DNA of 37,399 bases from an uncultured Prevotellaceae bacterium (GTDB lineage Bacteria > Bacteroidota > Bacteroidia > Bacteroidales > Bacteroidaceae). The notes beneath the pieces were generated by a model, which saw only the letters and a list, made by a program, of their open reading frames with translations, did no database searches and had not been told where the DNA came from. The stretch lies in NCBI GenBank assembly GCA_946404865.1, contig CAMJFC010000026.1, positions 1-37,399 on the forward strand. The letters run 5' to 3'. Below are positions 1 to 7,201 of this stretch, one piece after another. The position numbers were made by a program, and so were the translations under genes. Position 1 is the first letter of the stretch. Each line of letters starts with the position of its first letter.

Positions 1-1
1 G

Positions 2-802
2 GGTTCACCATCGATGTCCACCCGTGCCGGTAAGGACATCATCACAGCCGACCCCAACCACCAGGGATCGTTGGGCACAGCCATCTCTGAGGCCGTGGAA
101 CTGGCCACCACCACTCCCAACTGTAAATACACGCTGGGCTCGGTGCTCAACCATGTGGGTCTGCACCAGACCATCATCGGACTGGAGGCTGAGAAGCAGA
201 TGGCCATGGCCGGCGAGTATCCCGACATGGTGATAGCATGTTTCGGCGGCGGCAGTAACTTCGGCGGCATCGCCTTCCCCTTCATGCGCCACAACATCCT
301 CGACGGCAAGAACACTGAGTTCATCGCTGCCGAGCCCAACAGTTGTCCGAAACTGACCCGTGGCGAATTCCGTTACGACTTCGGCGACGAGGCCGGCTAC
401 ACCCCGTTGCTGCCCATGTTCACCTTGGGGCATAACTTCCGTCCCGCCAACATCCATGCCGGCGGACTCCGCTATCATGGTGCAGGCGTCATTGTGAGCC
501 AGCTCATCAAAGACGGACTCATGCACGGTGTTGACATCCCCCAGCTCGAATCATTCGATGCCGGCATCCTCTTTGCCCGCACAGAGGGTATCATCCCCGC
601 GCCTGAAAGCAGCCACGCCATCGCCGCCACCATCCGCGAGGCGAAGAAGTGCATTGAGACAGGCGAGGAGAAGGTCATCCTCTTCAACCTGAGCGGCCAT
701 GGTCTGATTGACATGACGGCATACGACAGTTACCTGAGTGGCGACCTGACCAATTACAACCTGACCGATGAAGAAATCAAGAAGAATCTTGAAAACAGCT
801 GA
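2..802 (+). CDS. trpB: TrpB-like tryptophan synthase beta chain, 3' part
   Basis: The reading frame is already open at base 2, so this is the C-terminal part (about 266 residues) of a PLP enzyme of the tryptophan synthase beta family. The visible part contains the GGGSN phosphate-binding loop (CFGGGSNFGGIAFPF), the segment HAGGLRYHG and the C-terminal region with NLSGHGLIDM. The stretch DPNHQGSLGTAISEAVE, with no gap around it, is more typical of the TrpB2-type subgroup than of the TrpB that pairs with TrpA. No trpA follows. The reaction expected from the family is condensation of indole with L-serine to tryptophan. The PLP lysine lies upstream of the window and cannot be checked. The ATG at 14 is internal, not the true start. 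Confidence 0.9.
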   Translation, partial: GSPSMSTRAGKDIITADPNHQGSLGTAISEAVELATTTPNCKYTLGSVLNHVGLHQTIIGLEAEKQMAMAGEYPDMVIACFGGGSNFGGIAFPFMRHNILDGKNTEFIAAEPNSCPKLTRGEFRYDFGDEAGYTPLLPMFTLGHNFRPANIHAGGLRYHGAGVIVSQLIKDGLMHGVDIPQLESFDAGILFARTEGIIPAPESSHAIAATIREAKKCIETGEEKVILFNLSGHGLIDMTAYDSYLSGDLTNYNLTDEEIKKNLENS

Positions 803-820
803 ATGAAGGAGTAAAAGAAT

Positions 821-916
821 TCAACATTCACAATTCTTCATCGCCACAGGCGACCATTTTTCGGACCGAGTCCTCAACAACTCGTCAACATTCAAAACTC
901 AACATTCAACATTCAC
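821..916. repeat. Spacer built from repeated AACATTCA words
   Basis: The gap between the TrpB-like gene and the cytidylyltransferase is made largely of the word AACATTCA and close variants (near 822, 887, 901 and 908), around a small inverted repeat TCGCC-acag-GGCGA near 841-854. No start codon, box or T-tract is clear. Other spacers in this window are built in the same way from other words. Confidence 0.6.
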
Positions 917-920
917 AGAG

Positions 921-1628
921 TTGACCATTGCAGTGTTATTAGCTGGCGGCAGCGGGTCACGCTTCGGTGCCGACCGACCCAAACAATTTCTTCGTGTGGC
1001 GGGGAAAAGCATCCTCGCCCACACGATAGAAGTGTTTGAGCGGCACCCGCTGATTGATGAGATAGCCATCGTGACGCGAGCCGACTGCATGGACGAAACC
1101 CGGCAAATCGTCAGCGAAGGGCATTATTCGAAAGTGAAACGAATCCTCACTGGCGGCAAAGAGCGCTACCACTCCAGTCTGGCAGCCATCGACGCTTACA
1201 CCAACGACGACGACCGGCTGTTGCTTCACGACGCCGTACGCCCGTTGGTCAGCGAGCGCATCATCACCGACTGCGTGCGCGCCCTCGACCAGTACGATGC
1301 GGTCGATGTGGCTATCCCTACCACCGACACCATCATCCGCGTTGACGAGCACGAGTGCATCATCGACACCCCACCCCGCTCCCAACTGCGCAATGTGCAG
1401 ACACCGCAGGGTTTCCGTCGTGGCACCATACGCCGTGCCTATGACATCGGACTGCAAGACCCCGCCTTCGTCACCACCGACGACTGCGGAGTGGTGCACC
1501 ACTACCTGCCTGGCACCCCCATCTATGTGGTGCGAGGCGAGGTATCCAACATTAAAATCACCTATCCCGAAGACCTCAGAACGTTGAACGATGAGCGTTG
1601 TTTCGGGGCTCCTACGTTTAAACCTTAA
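921..1628 (+). CDS. ispD: IspD-like CTP:sugar/polyol-phosphate cytidylyltransferase
   Basis: This is a 235-residue nucleotidyltransferase of the IspD family. It has the CTP-binding loop LAGGSGSRFG (residues 7-16) followed by DRPKQFL, then HDAVRPLV, the TPQGF segment, TTDD and the NIKITYPEDL end. IspD makes CDP-methylerythritol from CTP and 2-C-methyl-D-erythritol 4-phosphate in the MEP isoprenoid pathway. Close relatives (TarI type) make CDP-ribitol for surface polymers instead. The next gene, 6 nt downstream, is a UDP-galactopyranose mutase, so a role in surface glycan synthesis is a real alternative. The start used here is a TTG directly before the conserved N terminus; no in-frame ATG lies just upstream and no ribosome-binding site is evident, so the start is uncertain. 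Confidence 0.85.
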   Translation: MTIAVLLAGGSGSRFGADRPKQFLRVAGKSILAHTIEVFERHPLIDEIAIVTRADCMDETRQIVSEGHYSKVKRILTGGKERYHSSLAAIDAYTNDDDRLLLHDAVRPLVSERIITDCVRALDQYDAVDVAIPTTDTIIRVDEHECIIDTPPRSQLRNVQTPQGFRRGTIRRAYDIGLQDPAFVTTDDCGVVHHYLPGTPIYVVRGEVSNIKITYPEDLRTLNDERCFGAPTFKP

Positions 1629-1634
1629 AATACT

Positions 1635-2756
1635 ATGTACGATTATCTGATTGTAGGTTCAGGCCTATTTGGCTCCACGTTTGCCCACATGGCCACCAAG
1701 CAAGGCAAAAGTTGCTTAGTGATTGACAAACGCCCCCAATTGGGCGGCAACCTCTACTGCAAGGAGGTGGAAGGAATCAATGTGCATCAATACGGCGCCC
1801 ATATCTTCCACACCAATAATCAGCGTGTGTGGGACTTCGTCAACAACATTGTACCCTTCAACCGTTTCACCAACTCGCCAGTAGCCAACTACCACGGTCA
1901 GTTGTACAACCTGCCGTTCAACATGAACACGTTCTACCAGATGTGGGGCGTGAAGACCCCCGCCGAGGCCGCCGCGATGATTGAAGAGCAGAAAGCCGAG
2001 GCCGTGAAAGCCCTCAACGGCCGCGAACCCGCGAACCTGGAAGAGCAAGCCCTCATGTTGGTTGGCCGCGACATCTTCGAACGGCTTATCCGTTGCTATA
2101 CCGAGAAACAATGGGGCCGTAAATGCACCGAGCTGCCCGCCTTCATCATCAAGCGTCTTCCCGTCCGCCTGGTGTTCGACAACAACTATTTCACCGACCG
2201 CTACCAAGGTATCCCCATCGGCGGCTACAACCGACTGATTGAGGGGTTGCTCGCCGGTAGCGACACCGTTGTCAACGCCGACTTCTTTGAAGAACGTCGT
2301 CATTGGGAAGAACAGGCCAAAACCGTCGTCTTCACCGGCAAAATAGACGAATATTGCGGCTACTGTTTCGGTCACCTCAACTACCGCACCGTATCGTTTG
2401 AACACGAAGTGCTCGACACCCCCAACTACCAAGGCAATGCCGTAGTGAATTATACCGATGACACCGTGGCGTGGACGCGCATCATCGAGCACAAACACTT
2501 CGAGATGTTCGGCCAGCAGGTTTACGACGTGCCCAAAACCGTCATTTCCCGCGAATTCTCCACCGAGTGGCAGGAAGGCATGGAGCCATACTATCCCGTC
2601 AACGACGCGCGCAACTCAAAGATGTATTCCCAGTATGCCCTGCTGGCCTCACGCGAACCAAACGTCATCTTCGGCGGCCGTCTCGCAGAATACCATTATT
2701 ACGACATGGCCCCCATTGTCGAAAAAGTTTTAGGAATGTTCGACAATGAGCGTTGA
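1635..2756 (+). CDS. glf: UDP-galactopyranose mutase
   Basis: This 373-residue flavoenzyme interconverts UDP-galactopyranose and UDP-galactofuranose, the donor for galactofuranose in capsule or O-antigen. It starts with an FAD-binding Rossmann motif (VGSGLFGSTFA) and continues with the family signatures QYGAHIFHT, YTEKQWG, LPVRLVFDNNYFTDRYQGIP, TRIIEHKHF and the C-terminal FAD segment FGGRLAEYHYYDM. The length is usual for bacterial Glf. It begins 6 nt after the IspD-like gene and is probably co-transcribed with it. No other glycan genes follow on this strand, so this is either a small surface-sugar operon or the end of one that also includes the TrpB-like gene. Confidence 0.95.
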   Translation: MYDYLIVGSGLFGSTFAHMATKQGKSCLVIDKRPQLGGNLYCKEVEGINVHQYGAHIFHTNNQRVWDFVNNIVPFNRFTNSPVANYHGQLYNLPFNMNTFYQMWGVKTPAEAAAMIEEQKAEAVKALNGREPANLEEQALMLVGRDIFERLIRCYTEKQWGRKCTELPAFIIKRLPVRLVFDNNYFTDRYQGIPIGGYNRLIEGLLAGSDTVVNADFFEERRHWEEQAKTVVFTGKIDEYCGYCFGHLNYRTVSFEHEVLDTPNYQGNAVVNYTDDTVAWTRIIEHKHFEMFGQQVYDVPKTVISREFSTEWQEGMEPYYPVNDARNSKMYSQYALLASREPNVIFGGRLAEYHYYDMAPIVEKVLGMFDNER

Positions 2757-2821
2757 ACATGGAACCTTGAACATGGTGATTTCAAGGCAGAGCCATTAGC
2801 CGATACTTATGCTGAGCGTAC

Positions 2822-2850
2822 AAAAAAAGCCCCGGAACGGATTCCGGGGC
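2822..2850 (-). terminator. Rho-independent terminator for the 2903-3535 gene
   Basis: A perfect 9-bp stem, GCCCCGGAA / TTCCGGGGC with a 4-nt loop, is flanked on its low-coordinate side by seven A. Read on the minus strand this is a GC-rich hairpin followed by seven T, about 50 nt past the stop of the minus-strand gene. On the plus strand no T-run follows, so it should not terminate glf efficiently. A second small palindrome (CCTCCCGGGGGAGG) lies at about 2870-2883. Confidence 0.85.
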
Positions 2851-2902
2851 CTTGGTGGTATATAGAGTCCCTCCCGGGGGAGGTCAGAGTGCCGTTAGGC
2901 GT

Positions 2903-3535
2903 TTACTTGTGGGTGGCGCGGGGTGCCGTAGTCGTGTTGCTCCTGCGAGCGGTGTTGCCGTTGTTGTGGTCGAACACCTGACCGTGGTTGCGCGTACCAT
3001 TCACGTTGTTATGAGAGGTCCCATGACGGGTCACTGTGTTACCATGGTTGGCAGGCCTGTTGCTATGATTCGTCGTCGGCTTGTTGAACGAGCGTCCGGC
3101 GTAATAGCTGTTGGTGTAGTGGTTTCTGCCCCCCGTGTAGGTCACATAGACCGTAGGACGAGTGCGATAGAAGTAGTTGCGGTTGGTGTAGCGGCCATAG
3201 ACCGTGAAACGCCAAGTGCCATTGTACCAGTCGATCGGACGGTAGAAGTAGTCCATCGAGGTATAGAGGTTGTACTGATAGGCCGTAAGCACATAGCTCA
3301 GGTCGAGATTGCGACGGCTCCAGTAGGCTCCACTCACATCATAGCGGCCGTTGACGCTATAGAAGTAGTCAAAGTTGATTTCGTACACAGCATCGAACTG
3401 CTCATTGCTCAAGCCCAGCTCATAGGCCATTTTGTCGCTGAGGAACAGGGCTTCGGTGCGAGCCTCGGTGTATGTCATAGCTGCGGCACGGATGGCTATC
3501 GTCATCAACACTGCCAGGGTCATCATTTTCTTCAT
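2903..3535 (-). CDS. Secreted hypothetical protein with Asn-rich tail (paralogue A)
   Basis: This is a 210-residue protein that I cannot assign to a named family. It opens with a signal peptide (MKKMMTLAVLMTIAIRAAA). A conserved domain to about residue 120 follows, with EARTEALFLSDKMAYELGL, YEINFDYFYSVN, RRNLDLSYVL, YFYRPIDWY and WRFTVYGRY. The second half is low complexity, rich in Asn, Thr, His and Arg, and ends in ATHK. The gene at 3701-4435 has the same layout and the same last residues, so the two are tandem paralogues. Export through the inner membrane is expected; the final location is unknown. It has its own promoter and terminator, so it is probably monocistronic. Confidence 0.85.
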   Translation of the reverse strand: MKKMMTLAVLMTIAIRAAAMTYTEARTEALFLSDKMAYELGLSNEQFDAVYEINFDYFYSVNGRYDVSGAYWSRRNLDLSYVLTAYQYNLYTSMDYFYRPIDWYNGTWRFTVYGRYTNRNYFYRTRPTVYVTYTGGRNHYTNSYYAGRSFNKPTTNHSNRPANHGNTVTRHGTSHNNVNGTRNHGQVFDHNNGNTARRSNTTTAPRATHK

Positions 3536-3582
3536 AGTCGTATGTTTTTAAAGAGTGATACATTTTGTTGTTTTCTCTGGTG

Positions 3583-3614
3583 CAAAGATAGGGCTAAAAA
3601 AGCCCCCTCGCAAA
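3583..3614 (-). promoter_or_regulatory. Bacteroidota-type promoter for paralogue A
   Basis: On the minus strand the sequence reads TTTG - 20 nt - TATCTTTG, a close match to the -33/-7 promoter pattern of this phylum. It lies 48 nt before the ATG of the 2903-3535 gene. Confidence 0.75.
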
Positions 3615-3700
3615 GGATTACTCCTAAACCGAAGGGGGATTTTTCCTAAAGTGTGGTGGGGATTTCACCCAAAGAGGGGGAAAAGGTGTTGCCGCTTATT

Positions 3701-4435
3701 TCATTTGTGTGTAGCTTTCTGGGGCGCCTGAGGCTGTGCTGCGTTGCCCGAGCCAGTGATAGAATGGGGACTGGCAGAGGGCCGGTTGTTGGTATTTGGC
3801 CGTCCGGTAGTGCTCGGCCGGTTGTTCGTGTTCGGTCTGCCGGTAGTGCTCGGCCGGTTGGGTTGGTTGTTATTAGGCCGTACCGAATTATTGTTATGGT
3901 CGAACGAATTGGGATTGTTGTTCGTACCGTGACGGTTGTTCTTGCCGGGGTATGGGTTCTGCGGATTGGGAGCCGACGGTTGGTTGAACGAGCGTCCGTG
4001 GTAGTAGCTGTTGCGTGGTTTGTTATGTCCGCCACGATAGGAACGGTAGGATGTGGGATAGCCCATGTAGATACGGGAGCTGACGGTGTAGCGGTTGCGG
4101 ACGATGAATCGCCACGAGCCACGGTACCATGTCAGCGGGCGGTAGAAATACGAAGCCACCTGATAGCATTGGTATTGGAAGGGAGTGAGCACATACTGCA
4201 AGTCGATGTTGCGGCGCTGCCAGTAGATGCCATAGATGGCGTTGCGGCTGTTGACGCAGTAGAAATAGTCGAAATTGATTTCATACACAGCTTCGTACTG
4301 TTCCAAGCTCAGTCCGAGTTCGTATGCCATCTTGTCGCTCAGGAAGAGTGCTTCAGTGCGTGCCTGCGAGTATGGGAGTGCGGCGGCGGAGATGGTTATC
4401 ACCATCATCACGGCCAAGGTCAAAAGTTTTTTCAT
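3701..4435 (-). CDS. Secreted hypothetical protein with 12-residue tail repeats (paralogue B)
   Basis: This 244-residue protein is a paralogue of the 2903-3535 product. It has a signal peptide (MKKLLTLAVMMVITISAAA) and the same conserved domain (ARTEALFLSDKMAYELGL, YEINFDYFYCVN, RRNIDLQYVL, YFYRPLTWYRGSWRF). Its low-complexity tail is longer and contains NRPSTTGRPNTN repeated twice in tandem plus a partial third copy, before the shared ending ATHK. The repeats are also seen in DNA as 21 identical bases at 3804-3824 and 3840-3860, period 36. Such repeats can change copy number by slippage. The function is unknown. The two genes have separate promoters but stand head to tail, as expected after tandem duplication. 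Confidence 0.85.
   Translation of the reverse strand: MKKLLTLAVMMVITISAAALPYSQARTEALFLSDKMAYELGLSLEQYEAVYEINFDYFYCVNSRNAIYGIYWQRRNIDLQYVLTPFQYQCYQVASYFYRPLTWYRGSWRFIVRNRYTVSSRIYMGYPTSYRSYRGGHNKPRNSYYHGRSFNQPSAPNPQNPYPGKNNRHGTNNNPNSFDHNNNSVRPNNNQPNRPSTTGRPNTNNRPSTTGRPNTNNRPSASPHSITGSGNAAQPQAPQKATHK
3804..3860. repeat. 36-bp tandem coding repeat
   Basis: A 21-base stretch beginning CCGGTAGTGCTCGG occurs at 3804-3824 and again at 3840-3860, with a degenerate third copy near 3768. It lies in frame within paralogue B and encodes the NRPSTTGRPNTN repeat. Confidence 0.85.
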
Positions 4436-4523
4436 CTGCTTATGATTTTTTATAGGTTAGATTACACATGTTCTGTTGTTGCTCCACTTGTCGGAGTCTG
4501 ATTACGCGATGATTTCTTGATGG

Positions 4524-4554
4524 CAAAAGTAGTAAAAATTTTTCAAACCGCAAA
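4524..4554 (-). promoter_or_regulatory. Bacteroidota-type promoter for paralogue B
   Basis: The minus strand reads TTTG - 19 nt - TACTTTTG, about 90 nt before the ATG of the 3701-4435 gene. It has the same architecture as the promoter of paralogue A. Confidence 0.7.
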
Positions 4555-4609
4555 GGGTTTTACTGAAATTTTAAGAAAACGCGCTTCGGTTTTGAATCCG
4601 TTTTTGATT

Positions 4610-4712
4610 CGATTTGATATCCGTTTCGATTCGTTTTCGGAGTCGATTTGACATTTCCACAAAATTTTCTTCAACCTATGCCACGATTTGACACAACCTT
4701 TACTTACTTTTG
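4610..4712 (+). promoter_or_regulatory. Promoter region with CGATTTGA direct repeats before the WYL gene
   Basis: The 295-nt gap 4436-4730 holds three copies of CGATTTGA in the same direction, at 4610-4617, 4644-4651 and 4684-4691; the last two extend to CGATTTGACA. Related GATTCG words lie between them. A -7 box TACTTTTG follows at 4705-4712, 18 nt before the ATG at 4731. No TTTG lies at the usual 19-21 nt upstream of it. Repeated sites next to a regulator gene suggest operators for autoregulation; this is inference. Confidence 0.5.
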
Positions 4713-4730
4713 CAGCAGAAATCCAAGAAT

Positions 4731-5684
4731 ATGATTAATAACGACAGAGGACAAAGTTTGATTACGAAATACGTCTGGGTGATAGACACCGTCTATCGCA
4801 GACGTAAAATCACGTTCAATGAGTTGAACGAACGTTGGCTACGCGATGAGATTAGCAGAGGGGTGGAATTGCCCAAGCGCACGTTCCTCCACTGGCGCGA
4901 TGTCATCTGGGATATGTTCGGCATCAATATTGTCAATGAGAAATGTGGCGAATACCGCTACTATATCGAAAACGAGGAAGATATCAGCAGAAACGGGCTT
5001 CGCTCCTGGCTCTACGACACGCTCTGCGTGAACAATGCTTTGGCCAAGAGCCAGAGCATCAAAGACCGCATCCTTTTGGAATATGTTCCGTCAGGTCAGA
5101 TTTATTTACAACCCATCATCGAGGCGATGAAGGAAAACCGGGTGCTGAACATCACCTATCACAGCTATTGGAAGGACGAGGAGAACAACTTCGATGTGCA
5201 GCCCTACTGCGTCAAACTCTTCCGGCAGCGTTGGTATCTAGTGGCACGTAGCACCTATTCATATTATTATGAGAAAGGCCCGCGCATCTATTCCCTTGAC
5301 CGCATCAAACAGCTTCATGCCACAGAAGAGACATTTGAGATGCCCAAGGACTGGAGCGCTCAGGAATACTTTGACGGTTGCTTTGGCATCATTGCCGACC
5401 AGAGTATGGAACCGCAAACCGTCAAGCTAAAGGTTTCGGCGGGTCACGCCAACTATATACGCGACCTGAAGATTCACGAGACACAAGAAGAGATTGAGCG
5501 CAACGAGGAGTACAGCCTCTTCACATTGTTCATTCGACCGGCATTTGACTTCCAACAGGAAATCCTCAGGAACGGTGAAGACATCGAAGTGCTCGAACCC
5601 CTCTGGCTCCGACAAGAAATTGCCGGGAAGATTCAACGGATGTGGAACAAATATCGTGCCGACAACGATGGCAAGTTTGTTTGA
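4731..5684 (+). CDS. WYL-domain transcriptional regulator
   Basis: This 317-residue protein has a putative winged-helix N terminus (residues 1-80, including KRTFLHWRDVIWDMFGINI), a WYL domain at about 120-200 with the signature RWYLVA (W168, Y169, L170) and YSLDRI, and a C-terminal WCX-like part. WYL proteins are ligand-responsive regulators often found with phage-defence genes, where the ligand is usually a nucleic acid or nucleotide. I use the ATG at 4731 because the longer frame from a TTG at 4710 would overlap the -7 box. The gene stands at the head of a same-strand set with only 48 nt to the next ORF, so it probably controls that set and itself. Confidence 0.85.
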   Translation: MINNDRGQSLITKYVWVIDTVYRRRKITFNELNERWLRDEISRGVELPKRTFLHWRDVIWDMFGINIVNEKCGEYRYYIENEEDISRNGLRSWLYDTLCVNNALAKSQSIKDRILLEYVPSGQIYLQPIIEAMKENRVLNITYHSYWKDEENNFDVQPYCVKLFRQRWYLVARSTYSYYYEKGPRIYSLDRIKQLHATEETFEMPKDWSAQEYFDGCFGIIADQSMEPQTVKLKVSAGHANYIRDLKIHETQEEIERNEEYSLFTLFIRPAFDFQQEILRNGEDIEVLEPLWLRQEIAGKIQRMWNKYRADNDGKFV

Positions 5685-5732
5685 ACGTTGTCGAAAACAG
5701 CATATCTAATTTAATAATAAGGAGAATTGAAA

Positions 5733-6347
5733 ATGACATTAAAAACCATTTTGGAAAACGTCTCTTTGACGACCCAACAAAACATTGAAGAAACTTTTGA
5801 AGTAATTGCCAAAGCGCTGTTGTATGATGGGTATATCAAAATACGCAACGAATACAGAGTGTATTTAAAAACCATCGAGTTTTATCTGCACGCAGAGGAA
5901 GGTAGTCCGCTTAACGTATCAGATCCTATCGTCTATCATAGGAACGGTAAATATCACGATGGAAAAGTGCCTTATTTTCCTATAATGACGTTGCATGCTC
6001 ACGTTTCAGGTTTTGACATTACTTTCGAAAACGAAGTTTTAAAATACAGGGCTTCAGCTCTTATTCGTGCATATGCCATCTTTGATGAGAACACGAAATG
6101 CTTTATTGAGACAAAAAAAGGATGCAAGTATGATGACAGGTCAACCTATCTATACAACTACCTGAACGGTTTTTCAGCAGATGGTAGTAACGACATTATA
6201 TGGGTTGACCAAGTCTCCTCTGCAAAGCATGAACTAAATCAGCCTGCACCAAGAAGGAATGTGTTTGAATATGTAGGAGAAAAGAAAACGAACAAAAAGG
6301 ATACGCGTCTTTGGAGCTATTCTCGGAAAAACGATATTGAAATATGA
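5733..6347 (+). CDS. Unknown protein, first of an overlapping gene pair
   Basis: This is a 204-residue protein of unknown function. The ATG at 5733 is preceded by a good ribosome-binding site (AAGGAGA, 5719-5725), which decides the start. Features that look conserved are IEFYLHAEE (about 46-54), VPYFPIMTLHAHVSGFDITFEN (about 78-99) and KYRASALIRAYAI. The order 'IExY... then HxxG... then ALIRA' is reminiscent of the AAG/MPG 3-methyladenine DNA glycosylases, but this is a weak resemblance seen by eye. The C terminus is basic and polar. Its stop overlaps the start of the deiminase gene by 4 nt (ATGA), so the two are translationally coupled and probably act together. Base composition is AT-richer than in the flanking housekeeping genes. 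Confidence 0.75.
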   Translation: MTLKTILENVSLTTQQNIEETFEVIAKALLYDGYIKIRNEYRVYLKTIEFYLHAEEGSPLNVSDPIVYHRNGKYHDGKVPYFPIMTLHAHVSGFDITFENEVLKYRASALIRAYAIFDENTKCFIETKKGCKYDDRSTYLYNYLNGFSADGSNDIIWVDQVSSAKHELNQPAPRRNVFEYVGEKKTNKKDTRLWSYSRKNDIEI

Positions 6348-7201
6348 TAAAAGACATTGACAGCAATAAAGTATTCTTGTCTGACCAATTAGAGAAGAAA
6401 TACCCAGACACATTTAGACGACTGACAGCATTGTTTAATGAAGAGGGAGTCGAGTGGGACATTATTCCTCACACCAATGATATTTGGGCCCGGGATTACA
6501 TGCCTATTCAAATAGATGAAAACGATTTTTTGCTTTATCGTTACGAGCCGGATTATTTATCAGACGATTCCGAAAGAAAAGCCACCATCACAGATGCGTC
6601 ACTCGTTTGCAACTCGATGGCTATCAAACATCGCAAGACTGAAATCAAGATAGACGGGGGCAATGTGACACCCTGTGGAGAGTATATCGTGATGACAGAT
6701 AAAGTTTTCACGGAGAATAACAAGGATAAAAACGATAAAGAATTCAAGAGGCAGTTGGAAACTGAACTCAGACATATAATCATTATTATTCCGTGGCACT
6801 GTATTGATTCTGATGACGAAGAAGCCGACGTTTATGGACACTCTGATGGTTTCATCCATTGGTGCGGCGGAAATATAGTTTTAATGTCAAATCACAGAGA
6901 TGTTGATCCTAAAGAAGCTTCTGAAATACGTAAAATAATGGAATCGCATGGCTTTGAGGTAACGGAAATGCTTTTTGATGTTCCTCACCCAGAACCATTA
7001 TGGAATTGGGCCTACATCAACTACCTCCAGGTAGGACATCTCATTATTGTGCCTACTTTTGGAATTGAAGAAGACAAGCAGGCTCTAAGATACATCAAGA
7101 CTCTTAACCCCACTTGCAAAATTCGCCAAATACGGCTGCGTGACATTGCCGCTTGGGGTGGTGCCTTGCATTGTATTACATGGAATATAAAATGGCAATG
7201 A
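6344..7201 (+). CDS. Agmatine/peptidylarginine deiminase-family enzyme
   Basis: This 285-residue protein belongs to the guanidine-group-modifying superfamily of the agmatine deiminase / bacterial peptidylarginine deiminase type. All key blocks are present in order: NDIWARDYMP (about 45-54), IDGGNV, the catalytic-His block GHSDGFIHW, NYLQVGHLIIVPTFG, and the C-terminal catalytic-Cys block GGALHCITWNI. These enzymes hydrolyse a guanidino group to a ureido group, releasing ammonia. The protein is shorter than typical agmatine deiminases (about 340-370 residues), has no signal peptide, and no polyamine genes lie nearby. A cytoplasmic target, perhaps protein arginine or a small molecule, is therefore possible. 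It overlaps the upstream gene by 4 nt and abuts the exonuclease gene, which argues for a role in that cassette rather than in agmatine catabolism. Confidence 0.85.
   Translation: MIKDIDSNKVFLSDQLEKKYPDTFRRLTALFNEEGVEWDIIPHTNDIWARDYMPIQIDENDFLLYRYEPDYLSDDSERKATITDASLVCNSMAIKHRKTEIKIDGGNVTPCGEYIVMTDKVFTENNKDKNDKEFKRQLETELRHIIIIIPWHCIDSDDEEADVYGHSDGFIHWCGGNIVLMSNHRDVDPKEASEIRKIMESHGFEVTEMLFDVPHPEPLWNWAYINYLQVGHLIIVPTFGIEEDKQALRYIKTLNPTCKIRQIRLRDIAAWGGALHCITWNIKWQ

Noticed and set aside
3840..3860. Repeat near 3804-3860 as an intergenic or mobile repeat
   Set aside because: It is in frame inside paralogue B and encodes 12-residue protein repeats.
2852..4501. Two plus-strand open frames of 265 and 282 residues opposite the secreted paralogues
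   Set aside because: The minus-strand frames have signal peptides, promoters, a terminator and mutual homology. The plus-strand frames are Val- and Arg-rich shadows.
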